64,000 nucleotides of DNA, taken from Marinobacter sp. CHS3-4 (GTDB lineage: Bacteria; Pseudomonadota; Gammaproteobacteria; Pseudomonadales; Oleiphilaceae). The stretch spans positions 558,001-622,000 of the forward strand of contig NZ_JASGBJ010000001.1 in NCBI RefSeq assembly GCF_030053415.1, in the 5' to 3' direction. This document shows, piece after piece, positions 13,359-20,665 of the stretch. The position numbers and the translations under genes are program-made. Numbering within the stretch: position 1 is the stretch's first letter; each line of letters starts with the position of its first letter. Below the pieces are notes generated by a model, which did not search any database, had not been told where the DNA came from, and was given only the letters and a program-made list of their open reading frames with translations.

Positions 13359-14048
13359 ATGAAAACCAGAGACAAGATTCTGCTCTCAAGCCTGGAGCTT
13401 TTTAATGAGCGTGGTGAGCGGAACGTGACCACCAATCACATCGCGGCACATCTGGCGATTTCGCCGGGCAACCTGTATTACCACTTCCGCAACAAGTCCG
13501 ACATCATCTACGAGATCTTTCTGGAGTATGAAAAGCTCGTGGATTTCTATCTGGATATTCCCGAAAACCGCCCGATGACTCTGGATGATCTGACCTTTTA
13601 CCTGGAATCGGTGTTCGATGGCCTGTGGAGTTACCGCTTCTTCCATCGGGATCTGGAATACCTCCTCGACAGTGACCAACGGCTTCGGGAAGACTATCGT
13701 CAATTCACCGAGCGTTGCCTTGCAGCGATCAGACGGATTTTTGAAAAACTGGCGGAGGCGGACATCATCCATCCTCAGCCAGAGGATCTACGGTCCGCCA
13801 TGTCACTGAACGTCTGGCTGGTGATTACCAATTGGATGGCCTATCTGAAAACCGCTCATGGCTGTGAAGGGGAGGGGGAGCTGACTCTGACCCATCTCAA
13901 GCAGGGCATTTATCAGGTACTGACAATGGAAATTCCCTATCTGACTCCGGATTATCGGGAACGGGTGATGGCGTTACGTGAAAAGTACCGTCCTGACATT
14001 CCGGATGCGAACGGGCGCGTTGCCCTGGCCGCTAACGACGGGCGCTAG
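13359..14048 (+). CDS. TetR/AcrR family transcriptional regulator
   Basis: A 229-residue regulator. The HTH is HIAAHLAISPGNLYYHFRNK (about residues 27-46), followed by the typical SDIIYEIFLEYE helix. The C-terminal part contains a long effector domain ending in a basic, disordered tail. It is transcribed away from the aldehyde dehydrogenase operon with a perfect palindrome in the shared promoter region, the classic layout of a TetR repressor of the divergent operon and of itself. The effector is probably a product of the alcohol/aldehyde pathway, but that is unproven. Confidence 0.92.
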   Translation: MKTRDKILLSSLELFNERGERNVTTNHIAAHLAISPGNLYYHFRNKSDIIYEIFLEYEKLVDFYLDIPENRPMTLDDLTFYLESVFDGLWSYRFFHRDLEYLLDSDQRLREDYRQFTERCLAAIRRIFEKLAEADIIHPQPEDLRSAMSLNVWLVITNWMAYLKTAHGCEGEGELTLTHLKQGIYQVLTMEIPYLTPDYRERVMALREKYRPDIPDANGRVALAANDGR

Positions 14049-14256
14049 AGTGAGACCTGGCCTATTGCGGAAGCTACTTACAAATTAGAAGGAGCCGGCG
14101 AAGGAACTTCCTGATGGCGATGTGGTCAACTGTACAGGTGCCAGTAATTCGGACGTTGCAGGTGCCTTCCTGATAGCGCTCGTTGAGAGCACTCAGGTTT
14201 TAGTACGTCGCAAACCCTGACGTTTTCCGGCCTGTTACCTTCGCAGGCCGGTTTTT
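14049..14256 (+). other. Gene-free interval with terminator and possible sRNA or micro-ORF
   Basis: 208 nt between the TetR gene and the convergent engB gene, far longer than a trailer needs. It holds AAGGAA 7 nt before ATG 14114 opening a 19-codon frame that stops at 14171-14173, a direct repeat CAGGTGCC (14135-14142 and 14159-14166), a small GCTC/GAGC hairpin, and a strong terminator at the end. In enterobacteria and Pseudomonas the spot next to engB carries a regulatory RNA (Spot 42, ErsA). A transcript here is only suspected; I see no convincing promoter. Confidence 0.3.
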
Positions 14257-14258
14257 TT
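14227..14258 (+). terminator. Rho-independent terminator
   Basis: CCGGCCTG (14227-14234) pairs with CAGGCCGG (14244-14251) across a 9-nt loop, followed by seven T residues (14252-14258). It ends plus-strand transcription coming from the TetR gene or from a small RNA in the interval upstream, and overlaps the last codon of the convergent engB. Confidence 0.88.
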
Positions 14259-14877
14259 ATGCTTCCAGCCATTGAGTCAATGCTTCCCTGGCTTCATCCA
14301 CGCCCCGTTTGGACGTTGCTGAGAACATAATCAGGTGTTCCAGACACTGGACCTTTTCCAGCTTCCGGGCAATGCCCATCATCGCGGTTTTCGCCTGTCC
14401 AAACTTCAGCTTGTCGGCTTTTGTGCAAAGAATCATCAGCGGCAGGTTGTTATGGTCGCACCATTCCACCATCATTTGATCAAAATCGGTTAGTGGATGA
14501 CGGATGTCCATGACCAGCACCAGACCGCGAAGGCATTGCCGATCGTTCAGGTAGTGGCCAAGGTGCTTTTGCCAGTCGTCTTTCATGTCACGGGAGACCT
14601 TGGCATAGCCGTAACCGGGCAGATCGACCAGACGAGTGTTCTCCCGGTTCAGTGAAAAAAAGTTGATCAGTCGCGTACGACCGGGCGTTTTACTGGTGCG
14701 CGCCAGCTTGCCGTTGGTGGTGATGGTGTTGATGGCGCTGGATTTACCGGCATTGGAGCGGCCGGCGAAGGCAACCTCTGCACCATGATCCGTTGGGCAT
14801 TCCTCCAATCGGGAGGCGCTGATGAGGAATCGGGCGCTGTTGAATGAAAGGCTTTTTGCGGTCGCGTCAGACGTCAC
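14257..14877 (-). CDS. engB: Ribosome biogenesis GTP-binding protein EngB/YihA/YsxC
   Basis: A 206-residue TRAFAC GTPase needed for large-subunit assembly. G1 is AGRSNAGKSSAINT (about residues 38-51), G2 includes SKTPGRTRLINFF, G3 is VDLPGYGYA, G4 is CTKADKL and G5 is FSATSKRG, so every nucleotide-binding motif is intact. Start is GTG 14877; AGGA lies rather far upstream (about 12 nt), so initiation may be weak. It is divergent from the cytochrome c4 gene, as in Pseudomonas, but polA, its usual other neighbour, is absent. Confidence 0.94.
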   Translation of the reverse strand: MTSDATAKSLSFNSARFLISASRLEECPTDHGAEVAFAGRSNAGKSSAINTITTNGKLARTSKTPGRTRLINFFSLNRENTRLVDLPGYGYAKVSRDMKDDWQKHLGHYLNDRQCLRGLVLVMDIRHPLTDFDQMMVEWCDHNNLPLMILCTKADKLKFGQAKTAMMGIARKLEKVQCLEHLIMFSATSKRGVDEAREALTQWLEA

Positions 14878-14921
14878 GGAGATCGGATTTCCTATTGGAT
14901 TTCAGTTATCAGGGATTAATG

Positions 14922-14927
14922 TATAAT
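14922..14927 (+). promoter_or_regulatory. Consensus -10 box upstream of cytochrome c4
   Basis: A perfect TATAAT lies 134 nt before the cytochrome c4 start. No good -35 hexamer is at standard spacing (the best, ATTTCA at 14899-14904, is poor), so an activator may help. The leader would be about 125 nt. Confidence 0.45.
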
Positions 14928-15061
14928 GCTACACCAATTTCCGGCGGAACGCCTTGGGTAGCCGCCACCAGCCCCGGTTTGTGGCGTATGCGTTCGACAA
15001 TGGATAGCGCCTGCCGGCTGCATAATGAAGAACACGTTTAGATGAGAGAAGCGGAGCGAGC

Positions 15062-15670
15062 ATGAAGAAACTGATCGCAGGAGTGGTTCTCGGTGTTGGC
15101 CTTACGGCAATGGCGCACGGGGCTGGAGATCCTGAAGCAGGCGAAGCGAATGCGCAGGTATGTGCGGGCTGTCATGGGGCTGGCGGTGCCAAGCCGATTG
15201 CAGCGAACTACCCGAAACTGTCGGGGCTGGGTGAAAAATACCTACACCAGCAGTTGAGTCTGATCAAAAGCGGTGATCGCGAGATTGCTTCCATGACCGG
15301 TCTTTTGGATAACCATTCTGACCAGGACCTGCAAGACCTGGCGGCTTACTTTGATAGTCAGTCGATGCCAATTGGCCAGGCCGATCCGGATCTGGTGGAT
15401 CAGGGCCAGGCACTGTATCGCGGTGGTAATATGGCCAGCGGTGTGCCGGCCTGTTCAGGGTGTCACTCGCCTTCGGGCAAAGGCATTGAGGCCGCCGGTT
15501 ATCCGCGTCTGAGCGGCCAGAATGCGGACTATGTCGCGGCACAGTTGAAAGCCTACCGGGATGGTGAGCGCGACTCTGGCCAGAACTCGTCCATCATGAT
15601 GGATGTGGCTGCCAAGCTGACTGATCAGGAAATCGAGGCGGTTGCCAGCTATGTGTCAGGGCTGGACTGA
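15062..15670 (+). CDS. Dihaem cytochrome c4
   Basis: A 202-residue periplasmic electron carrier made of two class I cytochrome c domains. A signal peptide (residues 1-20, ending AHGA) is followed by haem sites CAGCH (about residue 34) and CSGCH (about residue 130), each with a later methionine candidate (MTGLLDN in domain 1, IMMDVAAKL in domain 2) for the sixth ligand. Length and layout match cytochrome c4, which feeds cbb3-type oxidases and links to Dsb chemistry. It lies upstream of dsbA as in Pseudomonas, but a strong terminator separates the two. Confidence 0.94.
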   Translation: MKKLIAGVVLGVGLTAMAHGAGDPEAGEANAQVCAGCHGAGGAKPIAANYPKLSGLGEKYLHQQLSLIKSGDREIASMTGLLDNHSDQDLQDLAAYFDSQSMPIGQADPDLVDQGQALYRGGNMASGVPACSGCHSPSGKGIEAAGYPRLSGQNADYVAAQLKAYRDGERDSGQNSSIMMDVAAKLTDQEIEAVASYVSGLD

Positions 15671-15693
15671 TTCGTCAGTTTGGTAATGTCAGG

Positions 15694-15718
15694 AAACCCC
15701 GCTTTGGCGGGGTTTTTT
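15694..15718 (+). terminator. Rho-independent terminator after cytochrome c4
   Basis: AAACCCCGC (15694-15702) pairs with GCGGGGTTT (15707-15715) with a TTTG loop, followed by more T residues. Textbook shape, 24 nt after the stop codon. Confidence 0.93.
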
Positions 15719-15770
15719 GTTTTTGGCAGGCGCGACATCTCTGCTTTACAGACCTTTAATTGTCTGACGG

Positions 15771-15800
15771 TGGAACTTTTCGCCGGCACTGGGTCATAAT
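15771..15800 (+). promoter_or_regulatory. Putative dsbA promoter
   Basis: CATAAT at 15795-15800, 36 nt before the dsbA start, matches five of six -10 positions. The -35 candidate TGGAAC at 15771-15776 (18-bp spacing) is weak. It lies between the upstream terminator and dsbA, where a promoter is needed. Confidence 0.4.
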
Positions 15801-15836
15801 CCTCTTAAACACTCTTATAAAAACCGGAGAATCTGC

Positions 15837-16466
15837 ATGTTCCGTAACATCGCCCTGTCGCTGTTTGCTTTGATGTTTGTGGCACAGGCCCACGCCCAGT
15901 CCTTTGAAGAAGGGCGCCATTACGTTGCTCTGGATACCCCGGTCAGAACCGCCACAGAGTCCGGTGTCGAAGTGGCCGAGGTGTTCTGGTACGGCTGCCC
16001 CCACTGCTATTCCTTCAAGCCACTGATTGAAAGCTGGGCCGAGGATATCCCTGATTACGTGAATTATGTGAAGATTCCGGCGGCTCTGGGAGCATCCTGG
16101 GAGCCGCACGCAAAAGCCTTCTATGCCCTGGAAGCCATGGGCGAGCTGGATAAGGTGCACGATGCGCTTTTCGACGCGCTTGCCGGAGAGCGTCGCCAGC
16201 TTAATTCCGGGGAGGCACTGGCTGATTTCGTGTCCGAGTACGGTGTGGATGGTGAAGCCTTCCTGAAGAATTACAACAGTTTCGGTGTGAATGCCCGGAT
16301 GCAGCAGGCTCAAGCCAAAGTCCGTGGTGCTCGTGTAACGGGCACTCCGACCGTTCTGGTTAATGGCAAATACCGCGTTACGGCCAGCATGGCGGGTAGC
16401 CAGGAAGCGGTTCTGGAAGTGGTGGATTACCTGATCGAAAAGGAAAGCGCTGAGCCGTCCGAATAG
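15837..16466 (+). CDS. dsbA: Thiol:disulfide interchange protein DsbA
   Basis: A 209-residue periplasmic oxidoreductase that inserts disulfides into exported proteins. A signal peptide (residues 1-20, AQAHAQ end) precedes a thioredoxin fold with the active site GCPHCYSF at about residues 53-60 and the cis-proline segment VTGTPTVLVNGKY. The helical insertion between them fits DsbA. It has its own promoter after the cytochrome c4 terminator and is followed 37 nt later by an endonuclease/exonuclease-fold gene, with which it probably forms a transcript. No dsbB is nearby. Confidence 0.95.
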   Translation: MFRNIALSLFALMFVAQAHAQSFEEGRHYVALDTPVRTATESGVEVAEVFWYGCPHCYSFKPLIESWAEDIPDYVNYVKIPAALGASWEPHAKAFYALEAMGELDKVHDALFDALAGERRQLNSGEALADFVSEYGVDGEAFLKNYNSFGVNARMQQAQAKVRGARVTGTPTVLVNGKYRVTASMAGSQEAVLEVVDYLIEKESAEPSE

Positions 16467-16503
16467 GGCGGTCTATACGTCTGACTGACCAGAGCTGCCA
16501 TTT

Positions 16504-17367
16504 ATGTACGAACGCATCAGGAAGCAGCTGGAAAGCCTTCTCCGTCCTTCAGAGGTAACGGCCAGGGGAACCTGTTCCGGAGACGAGCATGTGCCGGAGT
16601 TCGAGCCGCACCGGCACATTCGTCTTCTGACCTTCAATATTCAGGTGGGTATTAACACCGCCTCTTATCGTCATTATCTCACGCGCAGCTGGCAGCATCT
16701 GCTGCCCAACCGCAAGCGCATTGAGAACCTGGACCGGATTGCCGCTCTGCTGCGCAATTACGATGTGGTGGCCCTGCAGGAGTGTGATGGTGGCAGCCTT
16801 CGCAGTGGGTACATCAATCAGGTGCAGTACCTGGCGGAAGCGGCTGGTATTCCCTACTGGTACCAGCAACTGAATCGAAATCTCGGTCAGCTTGCCCAGC
16901 ACAGCAACGGGCTGCTTAGCCGTTACAAGGCCATCAGCGTAGAAGAGCACAAGTTGCCGGGGCTGATCCCGGGGCGTGGCGCCATTGTGGCTCGATATGG
17001 GGCAGCAGAAGACCCGCTGGTGCTGGTAATGATGCATCTGTCCCTGAGTAAGGCTGCGCAGCAACGACAGCTCGGGTTTATTCAGGAGTTGATTTCCGAT
17101 TACGAGCACGTGGTGCTGATGGGTGATCTGAATAATCATGCGGATCAGTTGCTGACCAATACGCCGCTGAAGCATGCCAACCTGATCCCGTTGCCTGATA
17201 CGGCACACAGTTTTCCGAGCTGGAGGCCTGAGCGGGCGCTTGACCACATACTGGTCAGCCCCAGCCTGGAAATCCGCCGATCGGAAGTGGTGAGCTTCCC
17301 GGTTTCAGACCATTTACCGGTCGCCATGGACATCAAGCTGCCCAGTGGTTATCTGCAGACCTTTTAA
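16504..17367 (+). CDS. Endonuclease/exonuclease/phosphatase family protein
   Basis: A 287-residue member of the DNase I/Mg-dependent phosphodiesterase fold. The conserved blocks are visible: LLTFNIQVG (N-terminal strand and metal-site Asn), VVALQECDGG (metal-binding Glu), LMGDLNNHA (Asp-x-Asn) and the final SDHLPVAMDI (catalytic Asp-His). There is no signal peptide, so it should act in the cytoplasm. The same gene follows dsbA in Pseudomonas, but its substrate is unknown; a lipid head group, nucleotide or DNA is possible. Confidence 0.85.
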   Translation: MYERIRKQLESLLRPSEVTARGTCSGDEHVPEFEPHRHIRLLTFNIQVGINTASYRHYLTRSWQHLLPNRKRIENLDRIAALLRNYDVVALQECDGGSLRSGYINQVQYLAEAAGIPYWYQQLNRNLGQLAQHSNGLLSRYKAISVEEHKLPGLIPGRGAIVARYGAAEDPLVLVMMHLSLSKAAQQRQLGFIQELISDYEHVVLMGDLNNHADQLLTNTPLKHANLIPLPDTAHSFPSWRPERALDHILVSPSLEIRRSEVVSFPVSDHLPVAMDIKLPSGYLQTF

Positions 17368-17386
17368 TCAAAACCTTCCATAAAGA

Positions 17387-17419
17387 CAAAAAAATACCCC
17401 GGGGATAAGGCCGGGGTAT
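17387..17419 (-). terminator. Rho-independent terminator after rpmG
   Basis: ATACCCCGG (17394-17402) and CCGGGGTAT (17411-17419) form a 9-bp stem; on the minus strand it is followed by a run of seven T residues (17393-17387). It ends the rpmB-rpmG transcript. On the plus strand the same hairpin has no T tract. Confidence 0.92.
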
Positions 17420-17439
17420 CTGTCGGAGCGCCTGAGATC

Positions 17440-17595
17440 TTATTTGATCTTGGCTTCCTTGTACTCAACGTGCTTACGGACAACCGGATCGTACTTTTTC
17501 ATAGCGATCTTTTCCGGAGTGTTCCGCTTGTTCTTTTTGGTCGTGTAGAAGTGACCAGTGCCTGCTGATGATACCAGCTTGATTTTCTCGCGCAT
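17440..17595 (-). CDS. rpmG: 50S ribosomal protein L33
   Basis: A 51-residue basic protein of the large ribosomal subunit. The translation opens [20 protein letters not shown] and ends [11 protein letters not shown], the standard L33 sequence and length. It lacks the paired CxxC zinc motifs, so it is the zinc-independent form. It lies 11 nt after rpmB on the same strand and ends before a strong terminator. Confidence 0.96.
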   Translation of the reverse strand: MREKIKLVSSAGTGHFYTTKKNKRNTPEKIAMKKYDPVVRKHVEYKEAKIK

Positions 17596-17606
17596 GATGC
17601 GGCTCC

Positions 17607-17843
17607 TTAAAATTTCTCGCCGCGGGCACGAAGATCGGCCAGCACAGCGTCAATGCCTTTCTTATCGATAACACGCATACCCTTGGTGGATACGCGCAGC
17701 TTTACAAAGCGCTTCTCTGACTCAACCCAGAAGCGATGATTCTGCAGGTTGGGCAGAAAACGACGACGTGAGTGGTTCATCGCGTGAGAAACGTTGTTAC
17801 CGGCTACCGGTCGCTTACCGGTGACCTGACAGACTCTGGACAT
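17607..17843 (-). CDS. rpmB: 50S ribosomal protein L28
   Basis: A 78-residue large-subunit protein beginning [20 protein letters not shown], with [16 protein letters not shown] in the middle, as in all gammaproteobacterial L28. First gene of the rpmB-rpmG operon, the usual arrangement. A good promoter sits about 140 nt upstream on the minus strand. Confidence 0.97.
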   Translation of the reverse strand: MSRVCQVTGKRPVAGNNVSHAMNHSRRRFLPNLQNHRFWVESEKRFVKLRVSTKGMRVIDKKGIDAVLADLRARGEKF

Positions 17844-17980
17844 ACTTGCCTCCGACCTGAGCTTGGTCCTGAAAATGCATTTTAAATTCGTTCAATTGCG
17901 TCTCTGGTCGCTACCTGCGCCTAACCTTTTAATAAGAGATAGTGCACGCTACTCGCCAGACGCCGCCAGAAAGGGACGCT

Positions 17981-18009
17981 TTTATACCAGAAGTGCCCGC
18001 CCAACGCAA
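17981..18009 (-). promoter_or_regulatory. Probable rpmB-rpmG promoter
   Basis: On the minus strand TTGCGT (18009-18004) and TATAAA (17986-17981) are separated by exactly 17 bp. The leader to the rpmB start would be about 130 nt, leaving room for a ribosomal-protein control structure that I could not define. Confidence 0.6.
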
Positions 18010-18068
18010 AAAATTGTTGGGATTTTGGCCAGCGTTTCGGTGCATTCTTGCCGAGCTTGCTGGCAAAA

Positions 18069-18743
18069 TCACATCAGGCCTCTTTCAGCCAGGGATATTA
18101 CCTCACCGTGGCCGACCACCATATGGTCAAGAACCCTGATATCCACCAGCTCAAGTGCGTCTTTCAGGCGCCGGGTCAATGACACATCAGCCTGGCTGGG
18201 TTCCGCCACACCCGACGGGTGATTATGGGCGAAGATCACCGCAGCTGCGTTCAGCTCCAGGGCCTGGCGAACCACTTCTCTGGGGTACACTGCGGCGCCG
18301 TCAATGGTGCCGCGGAACAGTTCCTGATAGCGAATCACCCGGTGCCGGTTGTCCAGGAACAGCCCTGAGAAGACTTCATGAGGAAACGTCGCCAGGCGAC
18401 TGCTGAGGAATCGCCGGGTGTCTGCCGGTGATTTGAGCGGGTCGCCCTGGCGCAGCGGCTCGTCCATTACCCGTCGGGCCATTTCCATGGCGGCCTGCAC
18501 CTGCGCGTATTTGGCGTTTCCCAGGCCCTTCACCCCACAAAACTGGCGTTGGGAGGCGGTCATCAACCCTCGCAGGCCACCAAAACTGTCGGTCAAATGC
18601 CTGGCCAGTTCCATGACCGGCATACCCGCGGTACCAGTGCGCAGGAAAATAGCCAGGAGTTCGGCGTCGGACAGGCTGGCGGGCCCGTGGCTTAGCAGCC
18701 GCTCACGCGGGCGCTCGTCCTCCGGCCAGAGAGTGGCAGACAT
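18069..18743 (-). CDS. radC: RadC family JAB/MPN-domain protein
   Basis: A 224-residue protein: an N-terminal helix-hairpin-helix-like part ([18 protein letters not shown]) and a C-terminal JAMM metalloprotease-like domain with the motif [15 protein letters not shown] that supplies the two His and the Asp metal ligands. Despite its name, a role in DNA repair is not established. ATG 18743 has AAGGAA upstream; an in-frame start 13 codons earlier lacks a site. It is divergent from coaBC, the same arrangement as in Pseudomonas. Confidence 0.92.
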   Translation of the reverse strand: MSATLWPEDERPRERLLSHGPASLSDAELLAIFLRTGTAGMPVMELARHLTDSFGGLRGLMTASQRQFCGVKGLGNAKYAQVQAAMEMARRVMDEPLRQGDPLKSPADTRRFLSSRLATFPHEVFSGLFLDNRHRVIRYQELFRGTIDGAAVYPREVVRQALELNAAAVIFAHNHPSGVAEPSQADVSLTRRLKDALELVDIRVLDHMVVGHGEVISLAERGLM

Positions 18744-18919
18744 AATTCGATTCCTTTCGTAGTCAGTGCGCGTCCTGCGCACCGTTGAACTTGCTATCGT
18801 GGCGTGATTTTACCATGGCTGCGGGCTGCCCGCAGCGAATTGACGTGCTATCTTATAAGCCTTTCATTTTTATGACGTACACCGTAACTCGCTCAGGCAG
18901 TTACCGTCTCGGAGTCACA

Positions 18920-20122
18920 ATGACCGCACATCGCATTCTGCTGGGAATCACCGGCGGTATCGCCGCCTACAAAAGCGCGGAACTCGTTCGTCTGTTAAAG
19001 AAGTCAGGGCGCGAGGTGCGCGTGGTCATGACCCGCGGTGCGGAAGCCTTCGTTGCACCGCTGACCTTTCAGGCGTTGAGTGGTGAGCCGGTCAGAACGT
19101 CTTTGCTGGATCCAGACGCAGAGGCCGGTATGGGCCACATAGAACTGGCCAAGTGGGCGGATCAGATCGTGGTGGCGCCGGCATCGGCCGATTTTCTGGC
19201 CCGTCTGGCCAATGGCATGGCGGACGACTTGCTGACCACCCTGTGCTGCGCTACCGAGGCACCGATCGCTCTGGCCCCTGCCATGAATCAGGCCATGTGG
19301 AGCAACCAACGTACCCGCCGGAATATCGATTTGCTGGCGAACGACCCCCAGGTCCAGCTTTGGGGCCCCGATCAGGGCTCCCAGGCCTGTGGCGACGTGG
19401 GACCGGGCCGGATGCTGGAGCCCGCTGCCCTGTTTGAACTGATTGCAGGTGCTAATGTCGGCGCTCTGAGTGGCAAGCGCGTGGTGATTACCGCAGGCCC
19501 CACCCGTGAGCCCATTGATCCGGTGCGTTATATCAGCAATCACAGTTCCGGAAAAATGGGTTACGCCCTGGCTCAGGCGGCTCGAAATGCCGGTGCCAGT
19601 GTGGTGCTGATCAGTGGGCCGGTCGCGCTGGATGCCCCGGCGGGGGTGGATCGCCGCTTTGTGACGACGGCGGAAGATATGCTCAAGGCGTCCGGGCAGG
19701 CCGTAGATGAGGGTTGTGATCTGTTTATCGCCACGGCTGCCGTGGCGGATTATCGGCCGGATTCCATCGCCAGCGATAAAATCAAGAAAACCAATGACGC
19801 CATGAACGTGGCCATGGTGCGTAATCCGGATACGCTGGCCACCATTGCCGCCCGTCCTGACGCGCCCTTCACCGTCGGCTTTGCGGCAGAAACCCGGGAT
19901 GTAGAGCGATACGCTCTCGATAAAATGTCACGCAAAGGGCTGAACATGATCGTGGCTAATGACGTCTCGGTTCAGGGACTCGGATTCAATAGCGACCGTA
20001 ACGCTGTCACCGTGTTCTGGGAGGGCGGCCGTGAGACCCTCGGGCCAGACACGAAAGCCGATATTGCTCGCCTGCTGATTACGAAAATTGCCGATCAACT
20101 GACTCACAAGGAAACCTCATGA
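18920..20122 (+). CDS. coaBC: Bifunctional phosphopantothenoylcysteine decarboxylase / phosphopantothenate-cysteine ligase
   Basis: A 400-residue two-domain enzyme for two successive CoA steps: ligation of cysteine to 4'-phosphopantothenate (CoaB, C-terminal, about 190-400) and FMN-dependent decarboxylation (CoaC, N-terminal, about 1-180). CoaC motifs: [16 protein letters not shown], the active histidine in [11 protein letters not shown], and APAMNQAMW. CoaB motifs: [20 protein letters not shown] and the nucleotide-site lysines in SDKIKK. ATG 18920 follows CGGAG; the open frame upstream has no similarity. Its stop overlaps the dut start (ATGA). Confidence 0.95.
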   Translation: MTAHRILLGITGGIAAYKSAELVRLLKKSGREVRVVMTRGAEAFVAPLTFQALSGEPVRTSLLDPDAEAGMGHIELAKWADQIVVAPASADFLARLANGMADDLLTTLCCATEAPIALAPAMNQAMWSNQRTRRNIDLLANDPQVQLWGPDQGSQACGDVGPGRMLEPAALFELIAGANVGALSGKRVVITAGPTREPIDPVRYISNHSSGKMGYALAQAARNAGASVVLISGPVALDAPAGVDRRFVTTAEDMLKASGQAVDEGCDLFIATAAVADYRPDSIASDKIKKTNDAMNVAMVRNPDTLATIAARPDAPFTVGFAAETRDVERYALDKMSRKGLNMIVANDVSVQGLGFNSDRNAVTVFWEGGRETLGPDTKADIARLLITKIADQLTHKETS

Positions 20123-20580
20123 CTCGACAGACCTTTCAGGTACGCATTCTGGATGACCGGATTGGGCAAAGTGTGCCGTTTCCTGAATATGCCACTGAAG
20201 GTTCTGCGGGCCTGGATCTGCGGGCTTGCCTTGACGGCCCTCTGACCCTGAAGCCGGGACAGACCGAGCTGATCAAAACCGGGTTGTCCGTCCATATTGC
20301 GGACCCTTCGCTGGCAGCCATGATTCTTCCGCGCAGTGGGTTGGGTCACAAGCATGGCATTGTGCTTGGCAATCTCGTCGGCTTGATTGATTCGGATTAT
20401 CAGGGTGAACTGATGGTGTCGTGTTGGAACCGCGGAGATACCGAGTTCACCATTGAGGTCGGTGAGCGAATTGCTCAACTGGTATTGGTCCCAGTCGTGC
20501 AGGCAAATTTCGAGGTGGTATCGGAGTTTGACCAGAGCCTGCGAGGCGAAGGCGGGTTTGGCTCAACCGGCACCCGGTGA
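20119..20580 (+). CDS. dut: dUTP diphosphatase
   Basis: A 153-residue homotrimeric dUTPase that hydrolyses dUTP to dUMP, keeping uracil out of DNA and feeding thymidylate synthesis. All five motifs are present: [31 protein letters not shown], the ERIAQLV segment and the C-terminal GFGSTG that closes over the active site. Start overlaps the coaBC stop by four bases. The order coaBC-dut-algC-argB is conserved in Pseudomonas. Confidence 0.96.
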   Translation: MTRQTFQVRILDDRIGQSVPFPEYATEGSAGLDLRACLDGPLTLKPGQTELIKTGLSVHIADPSLAAMILPRSGLGHKHGIVLGNLVGLIDSDYQGELMVSCWNRGDTEFTIEVGERIAQLVLVPVVQANFEVVSEFDQSLRGEGGFGSTGTR

Positions 20581-20665
20581 GTCTGCCTCCGACGGATTGG
20601 TCATGAGAGTCTATACTTCTTCGAATAGTGAATAAAACCGGACGCTTGTATCTGCAGGATGGACT

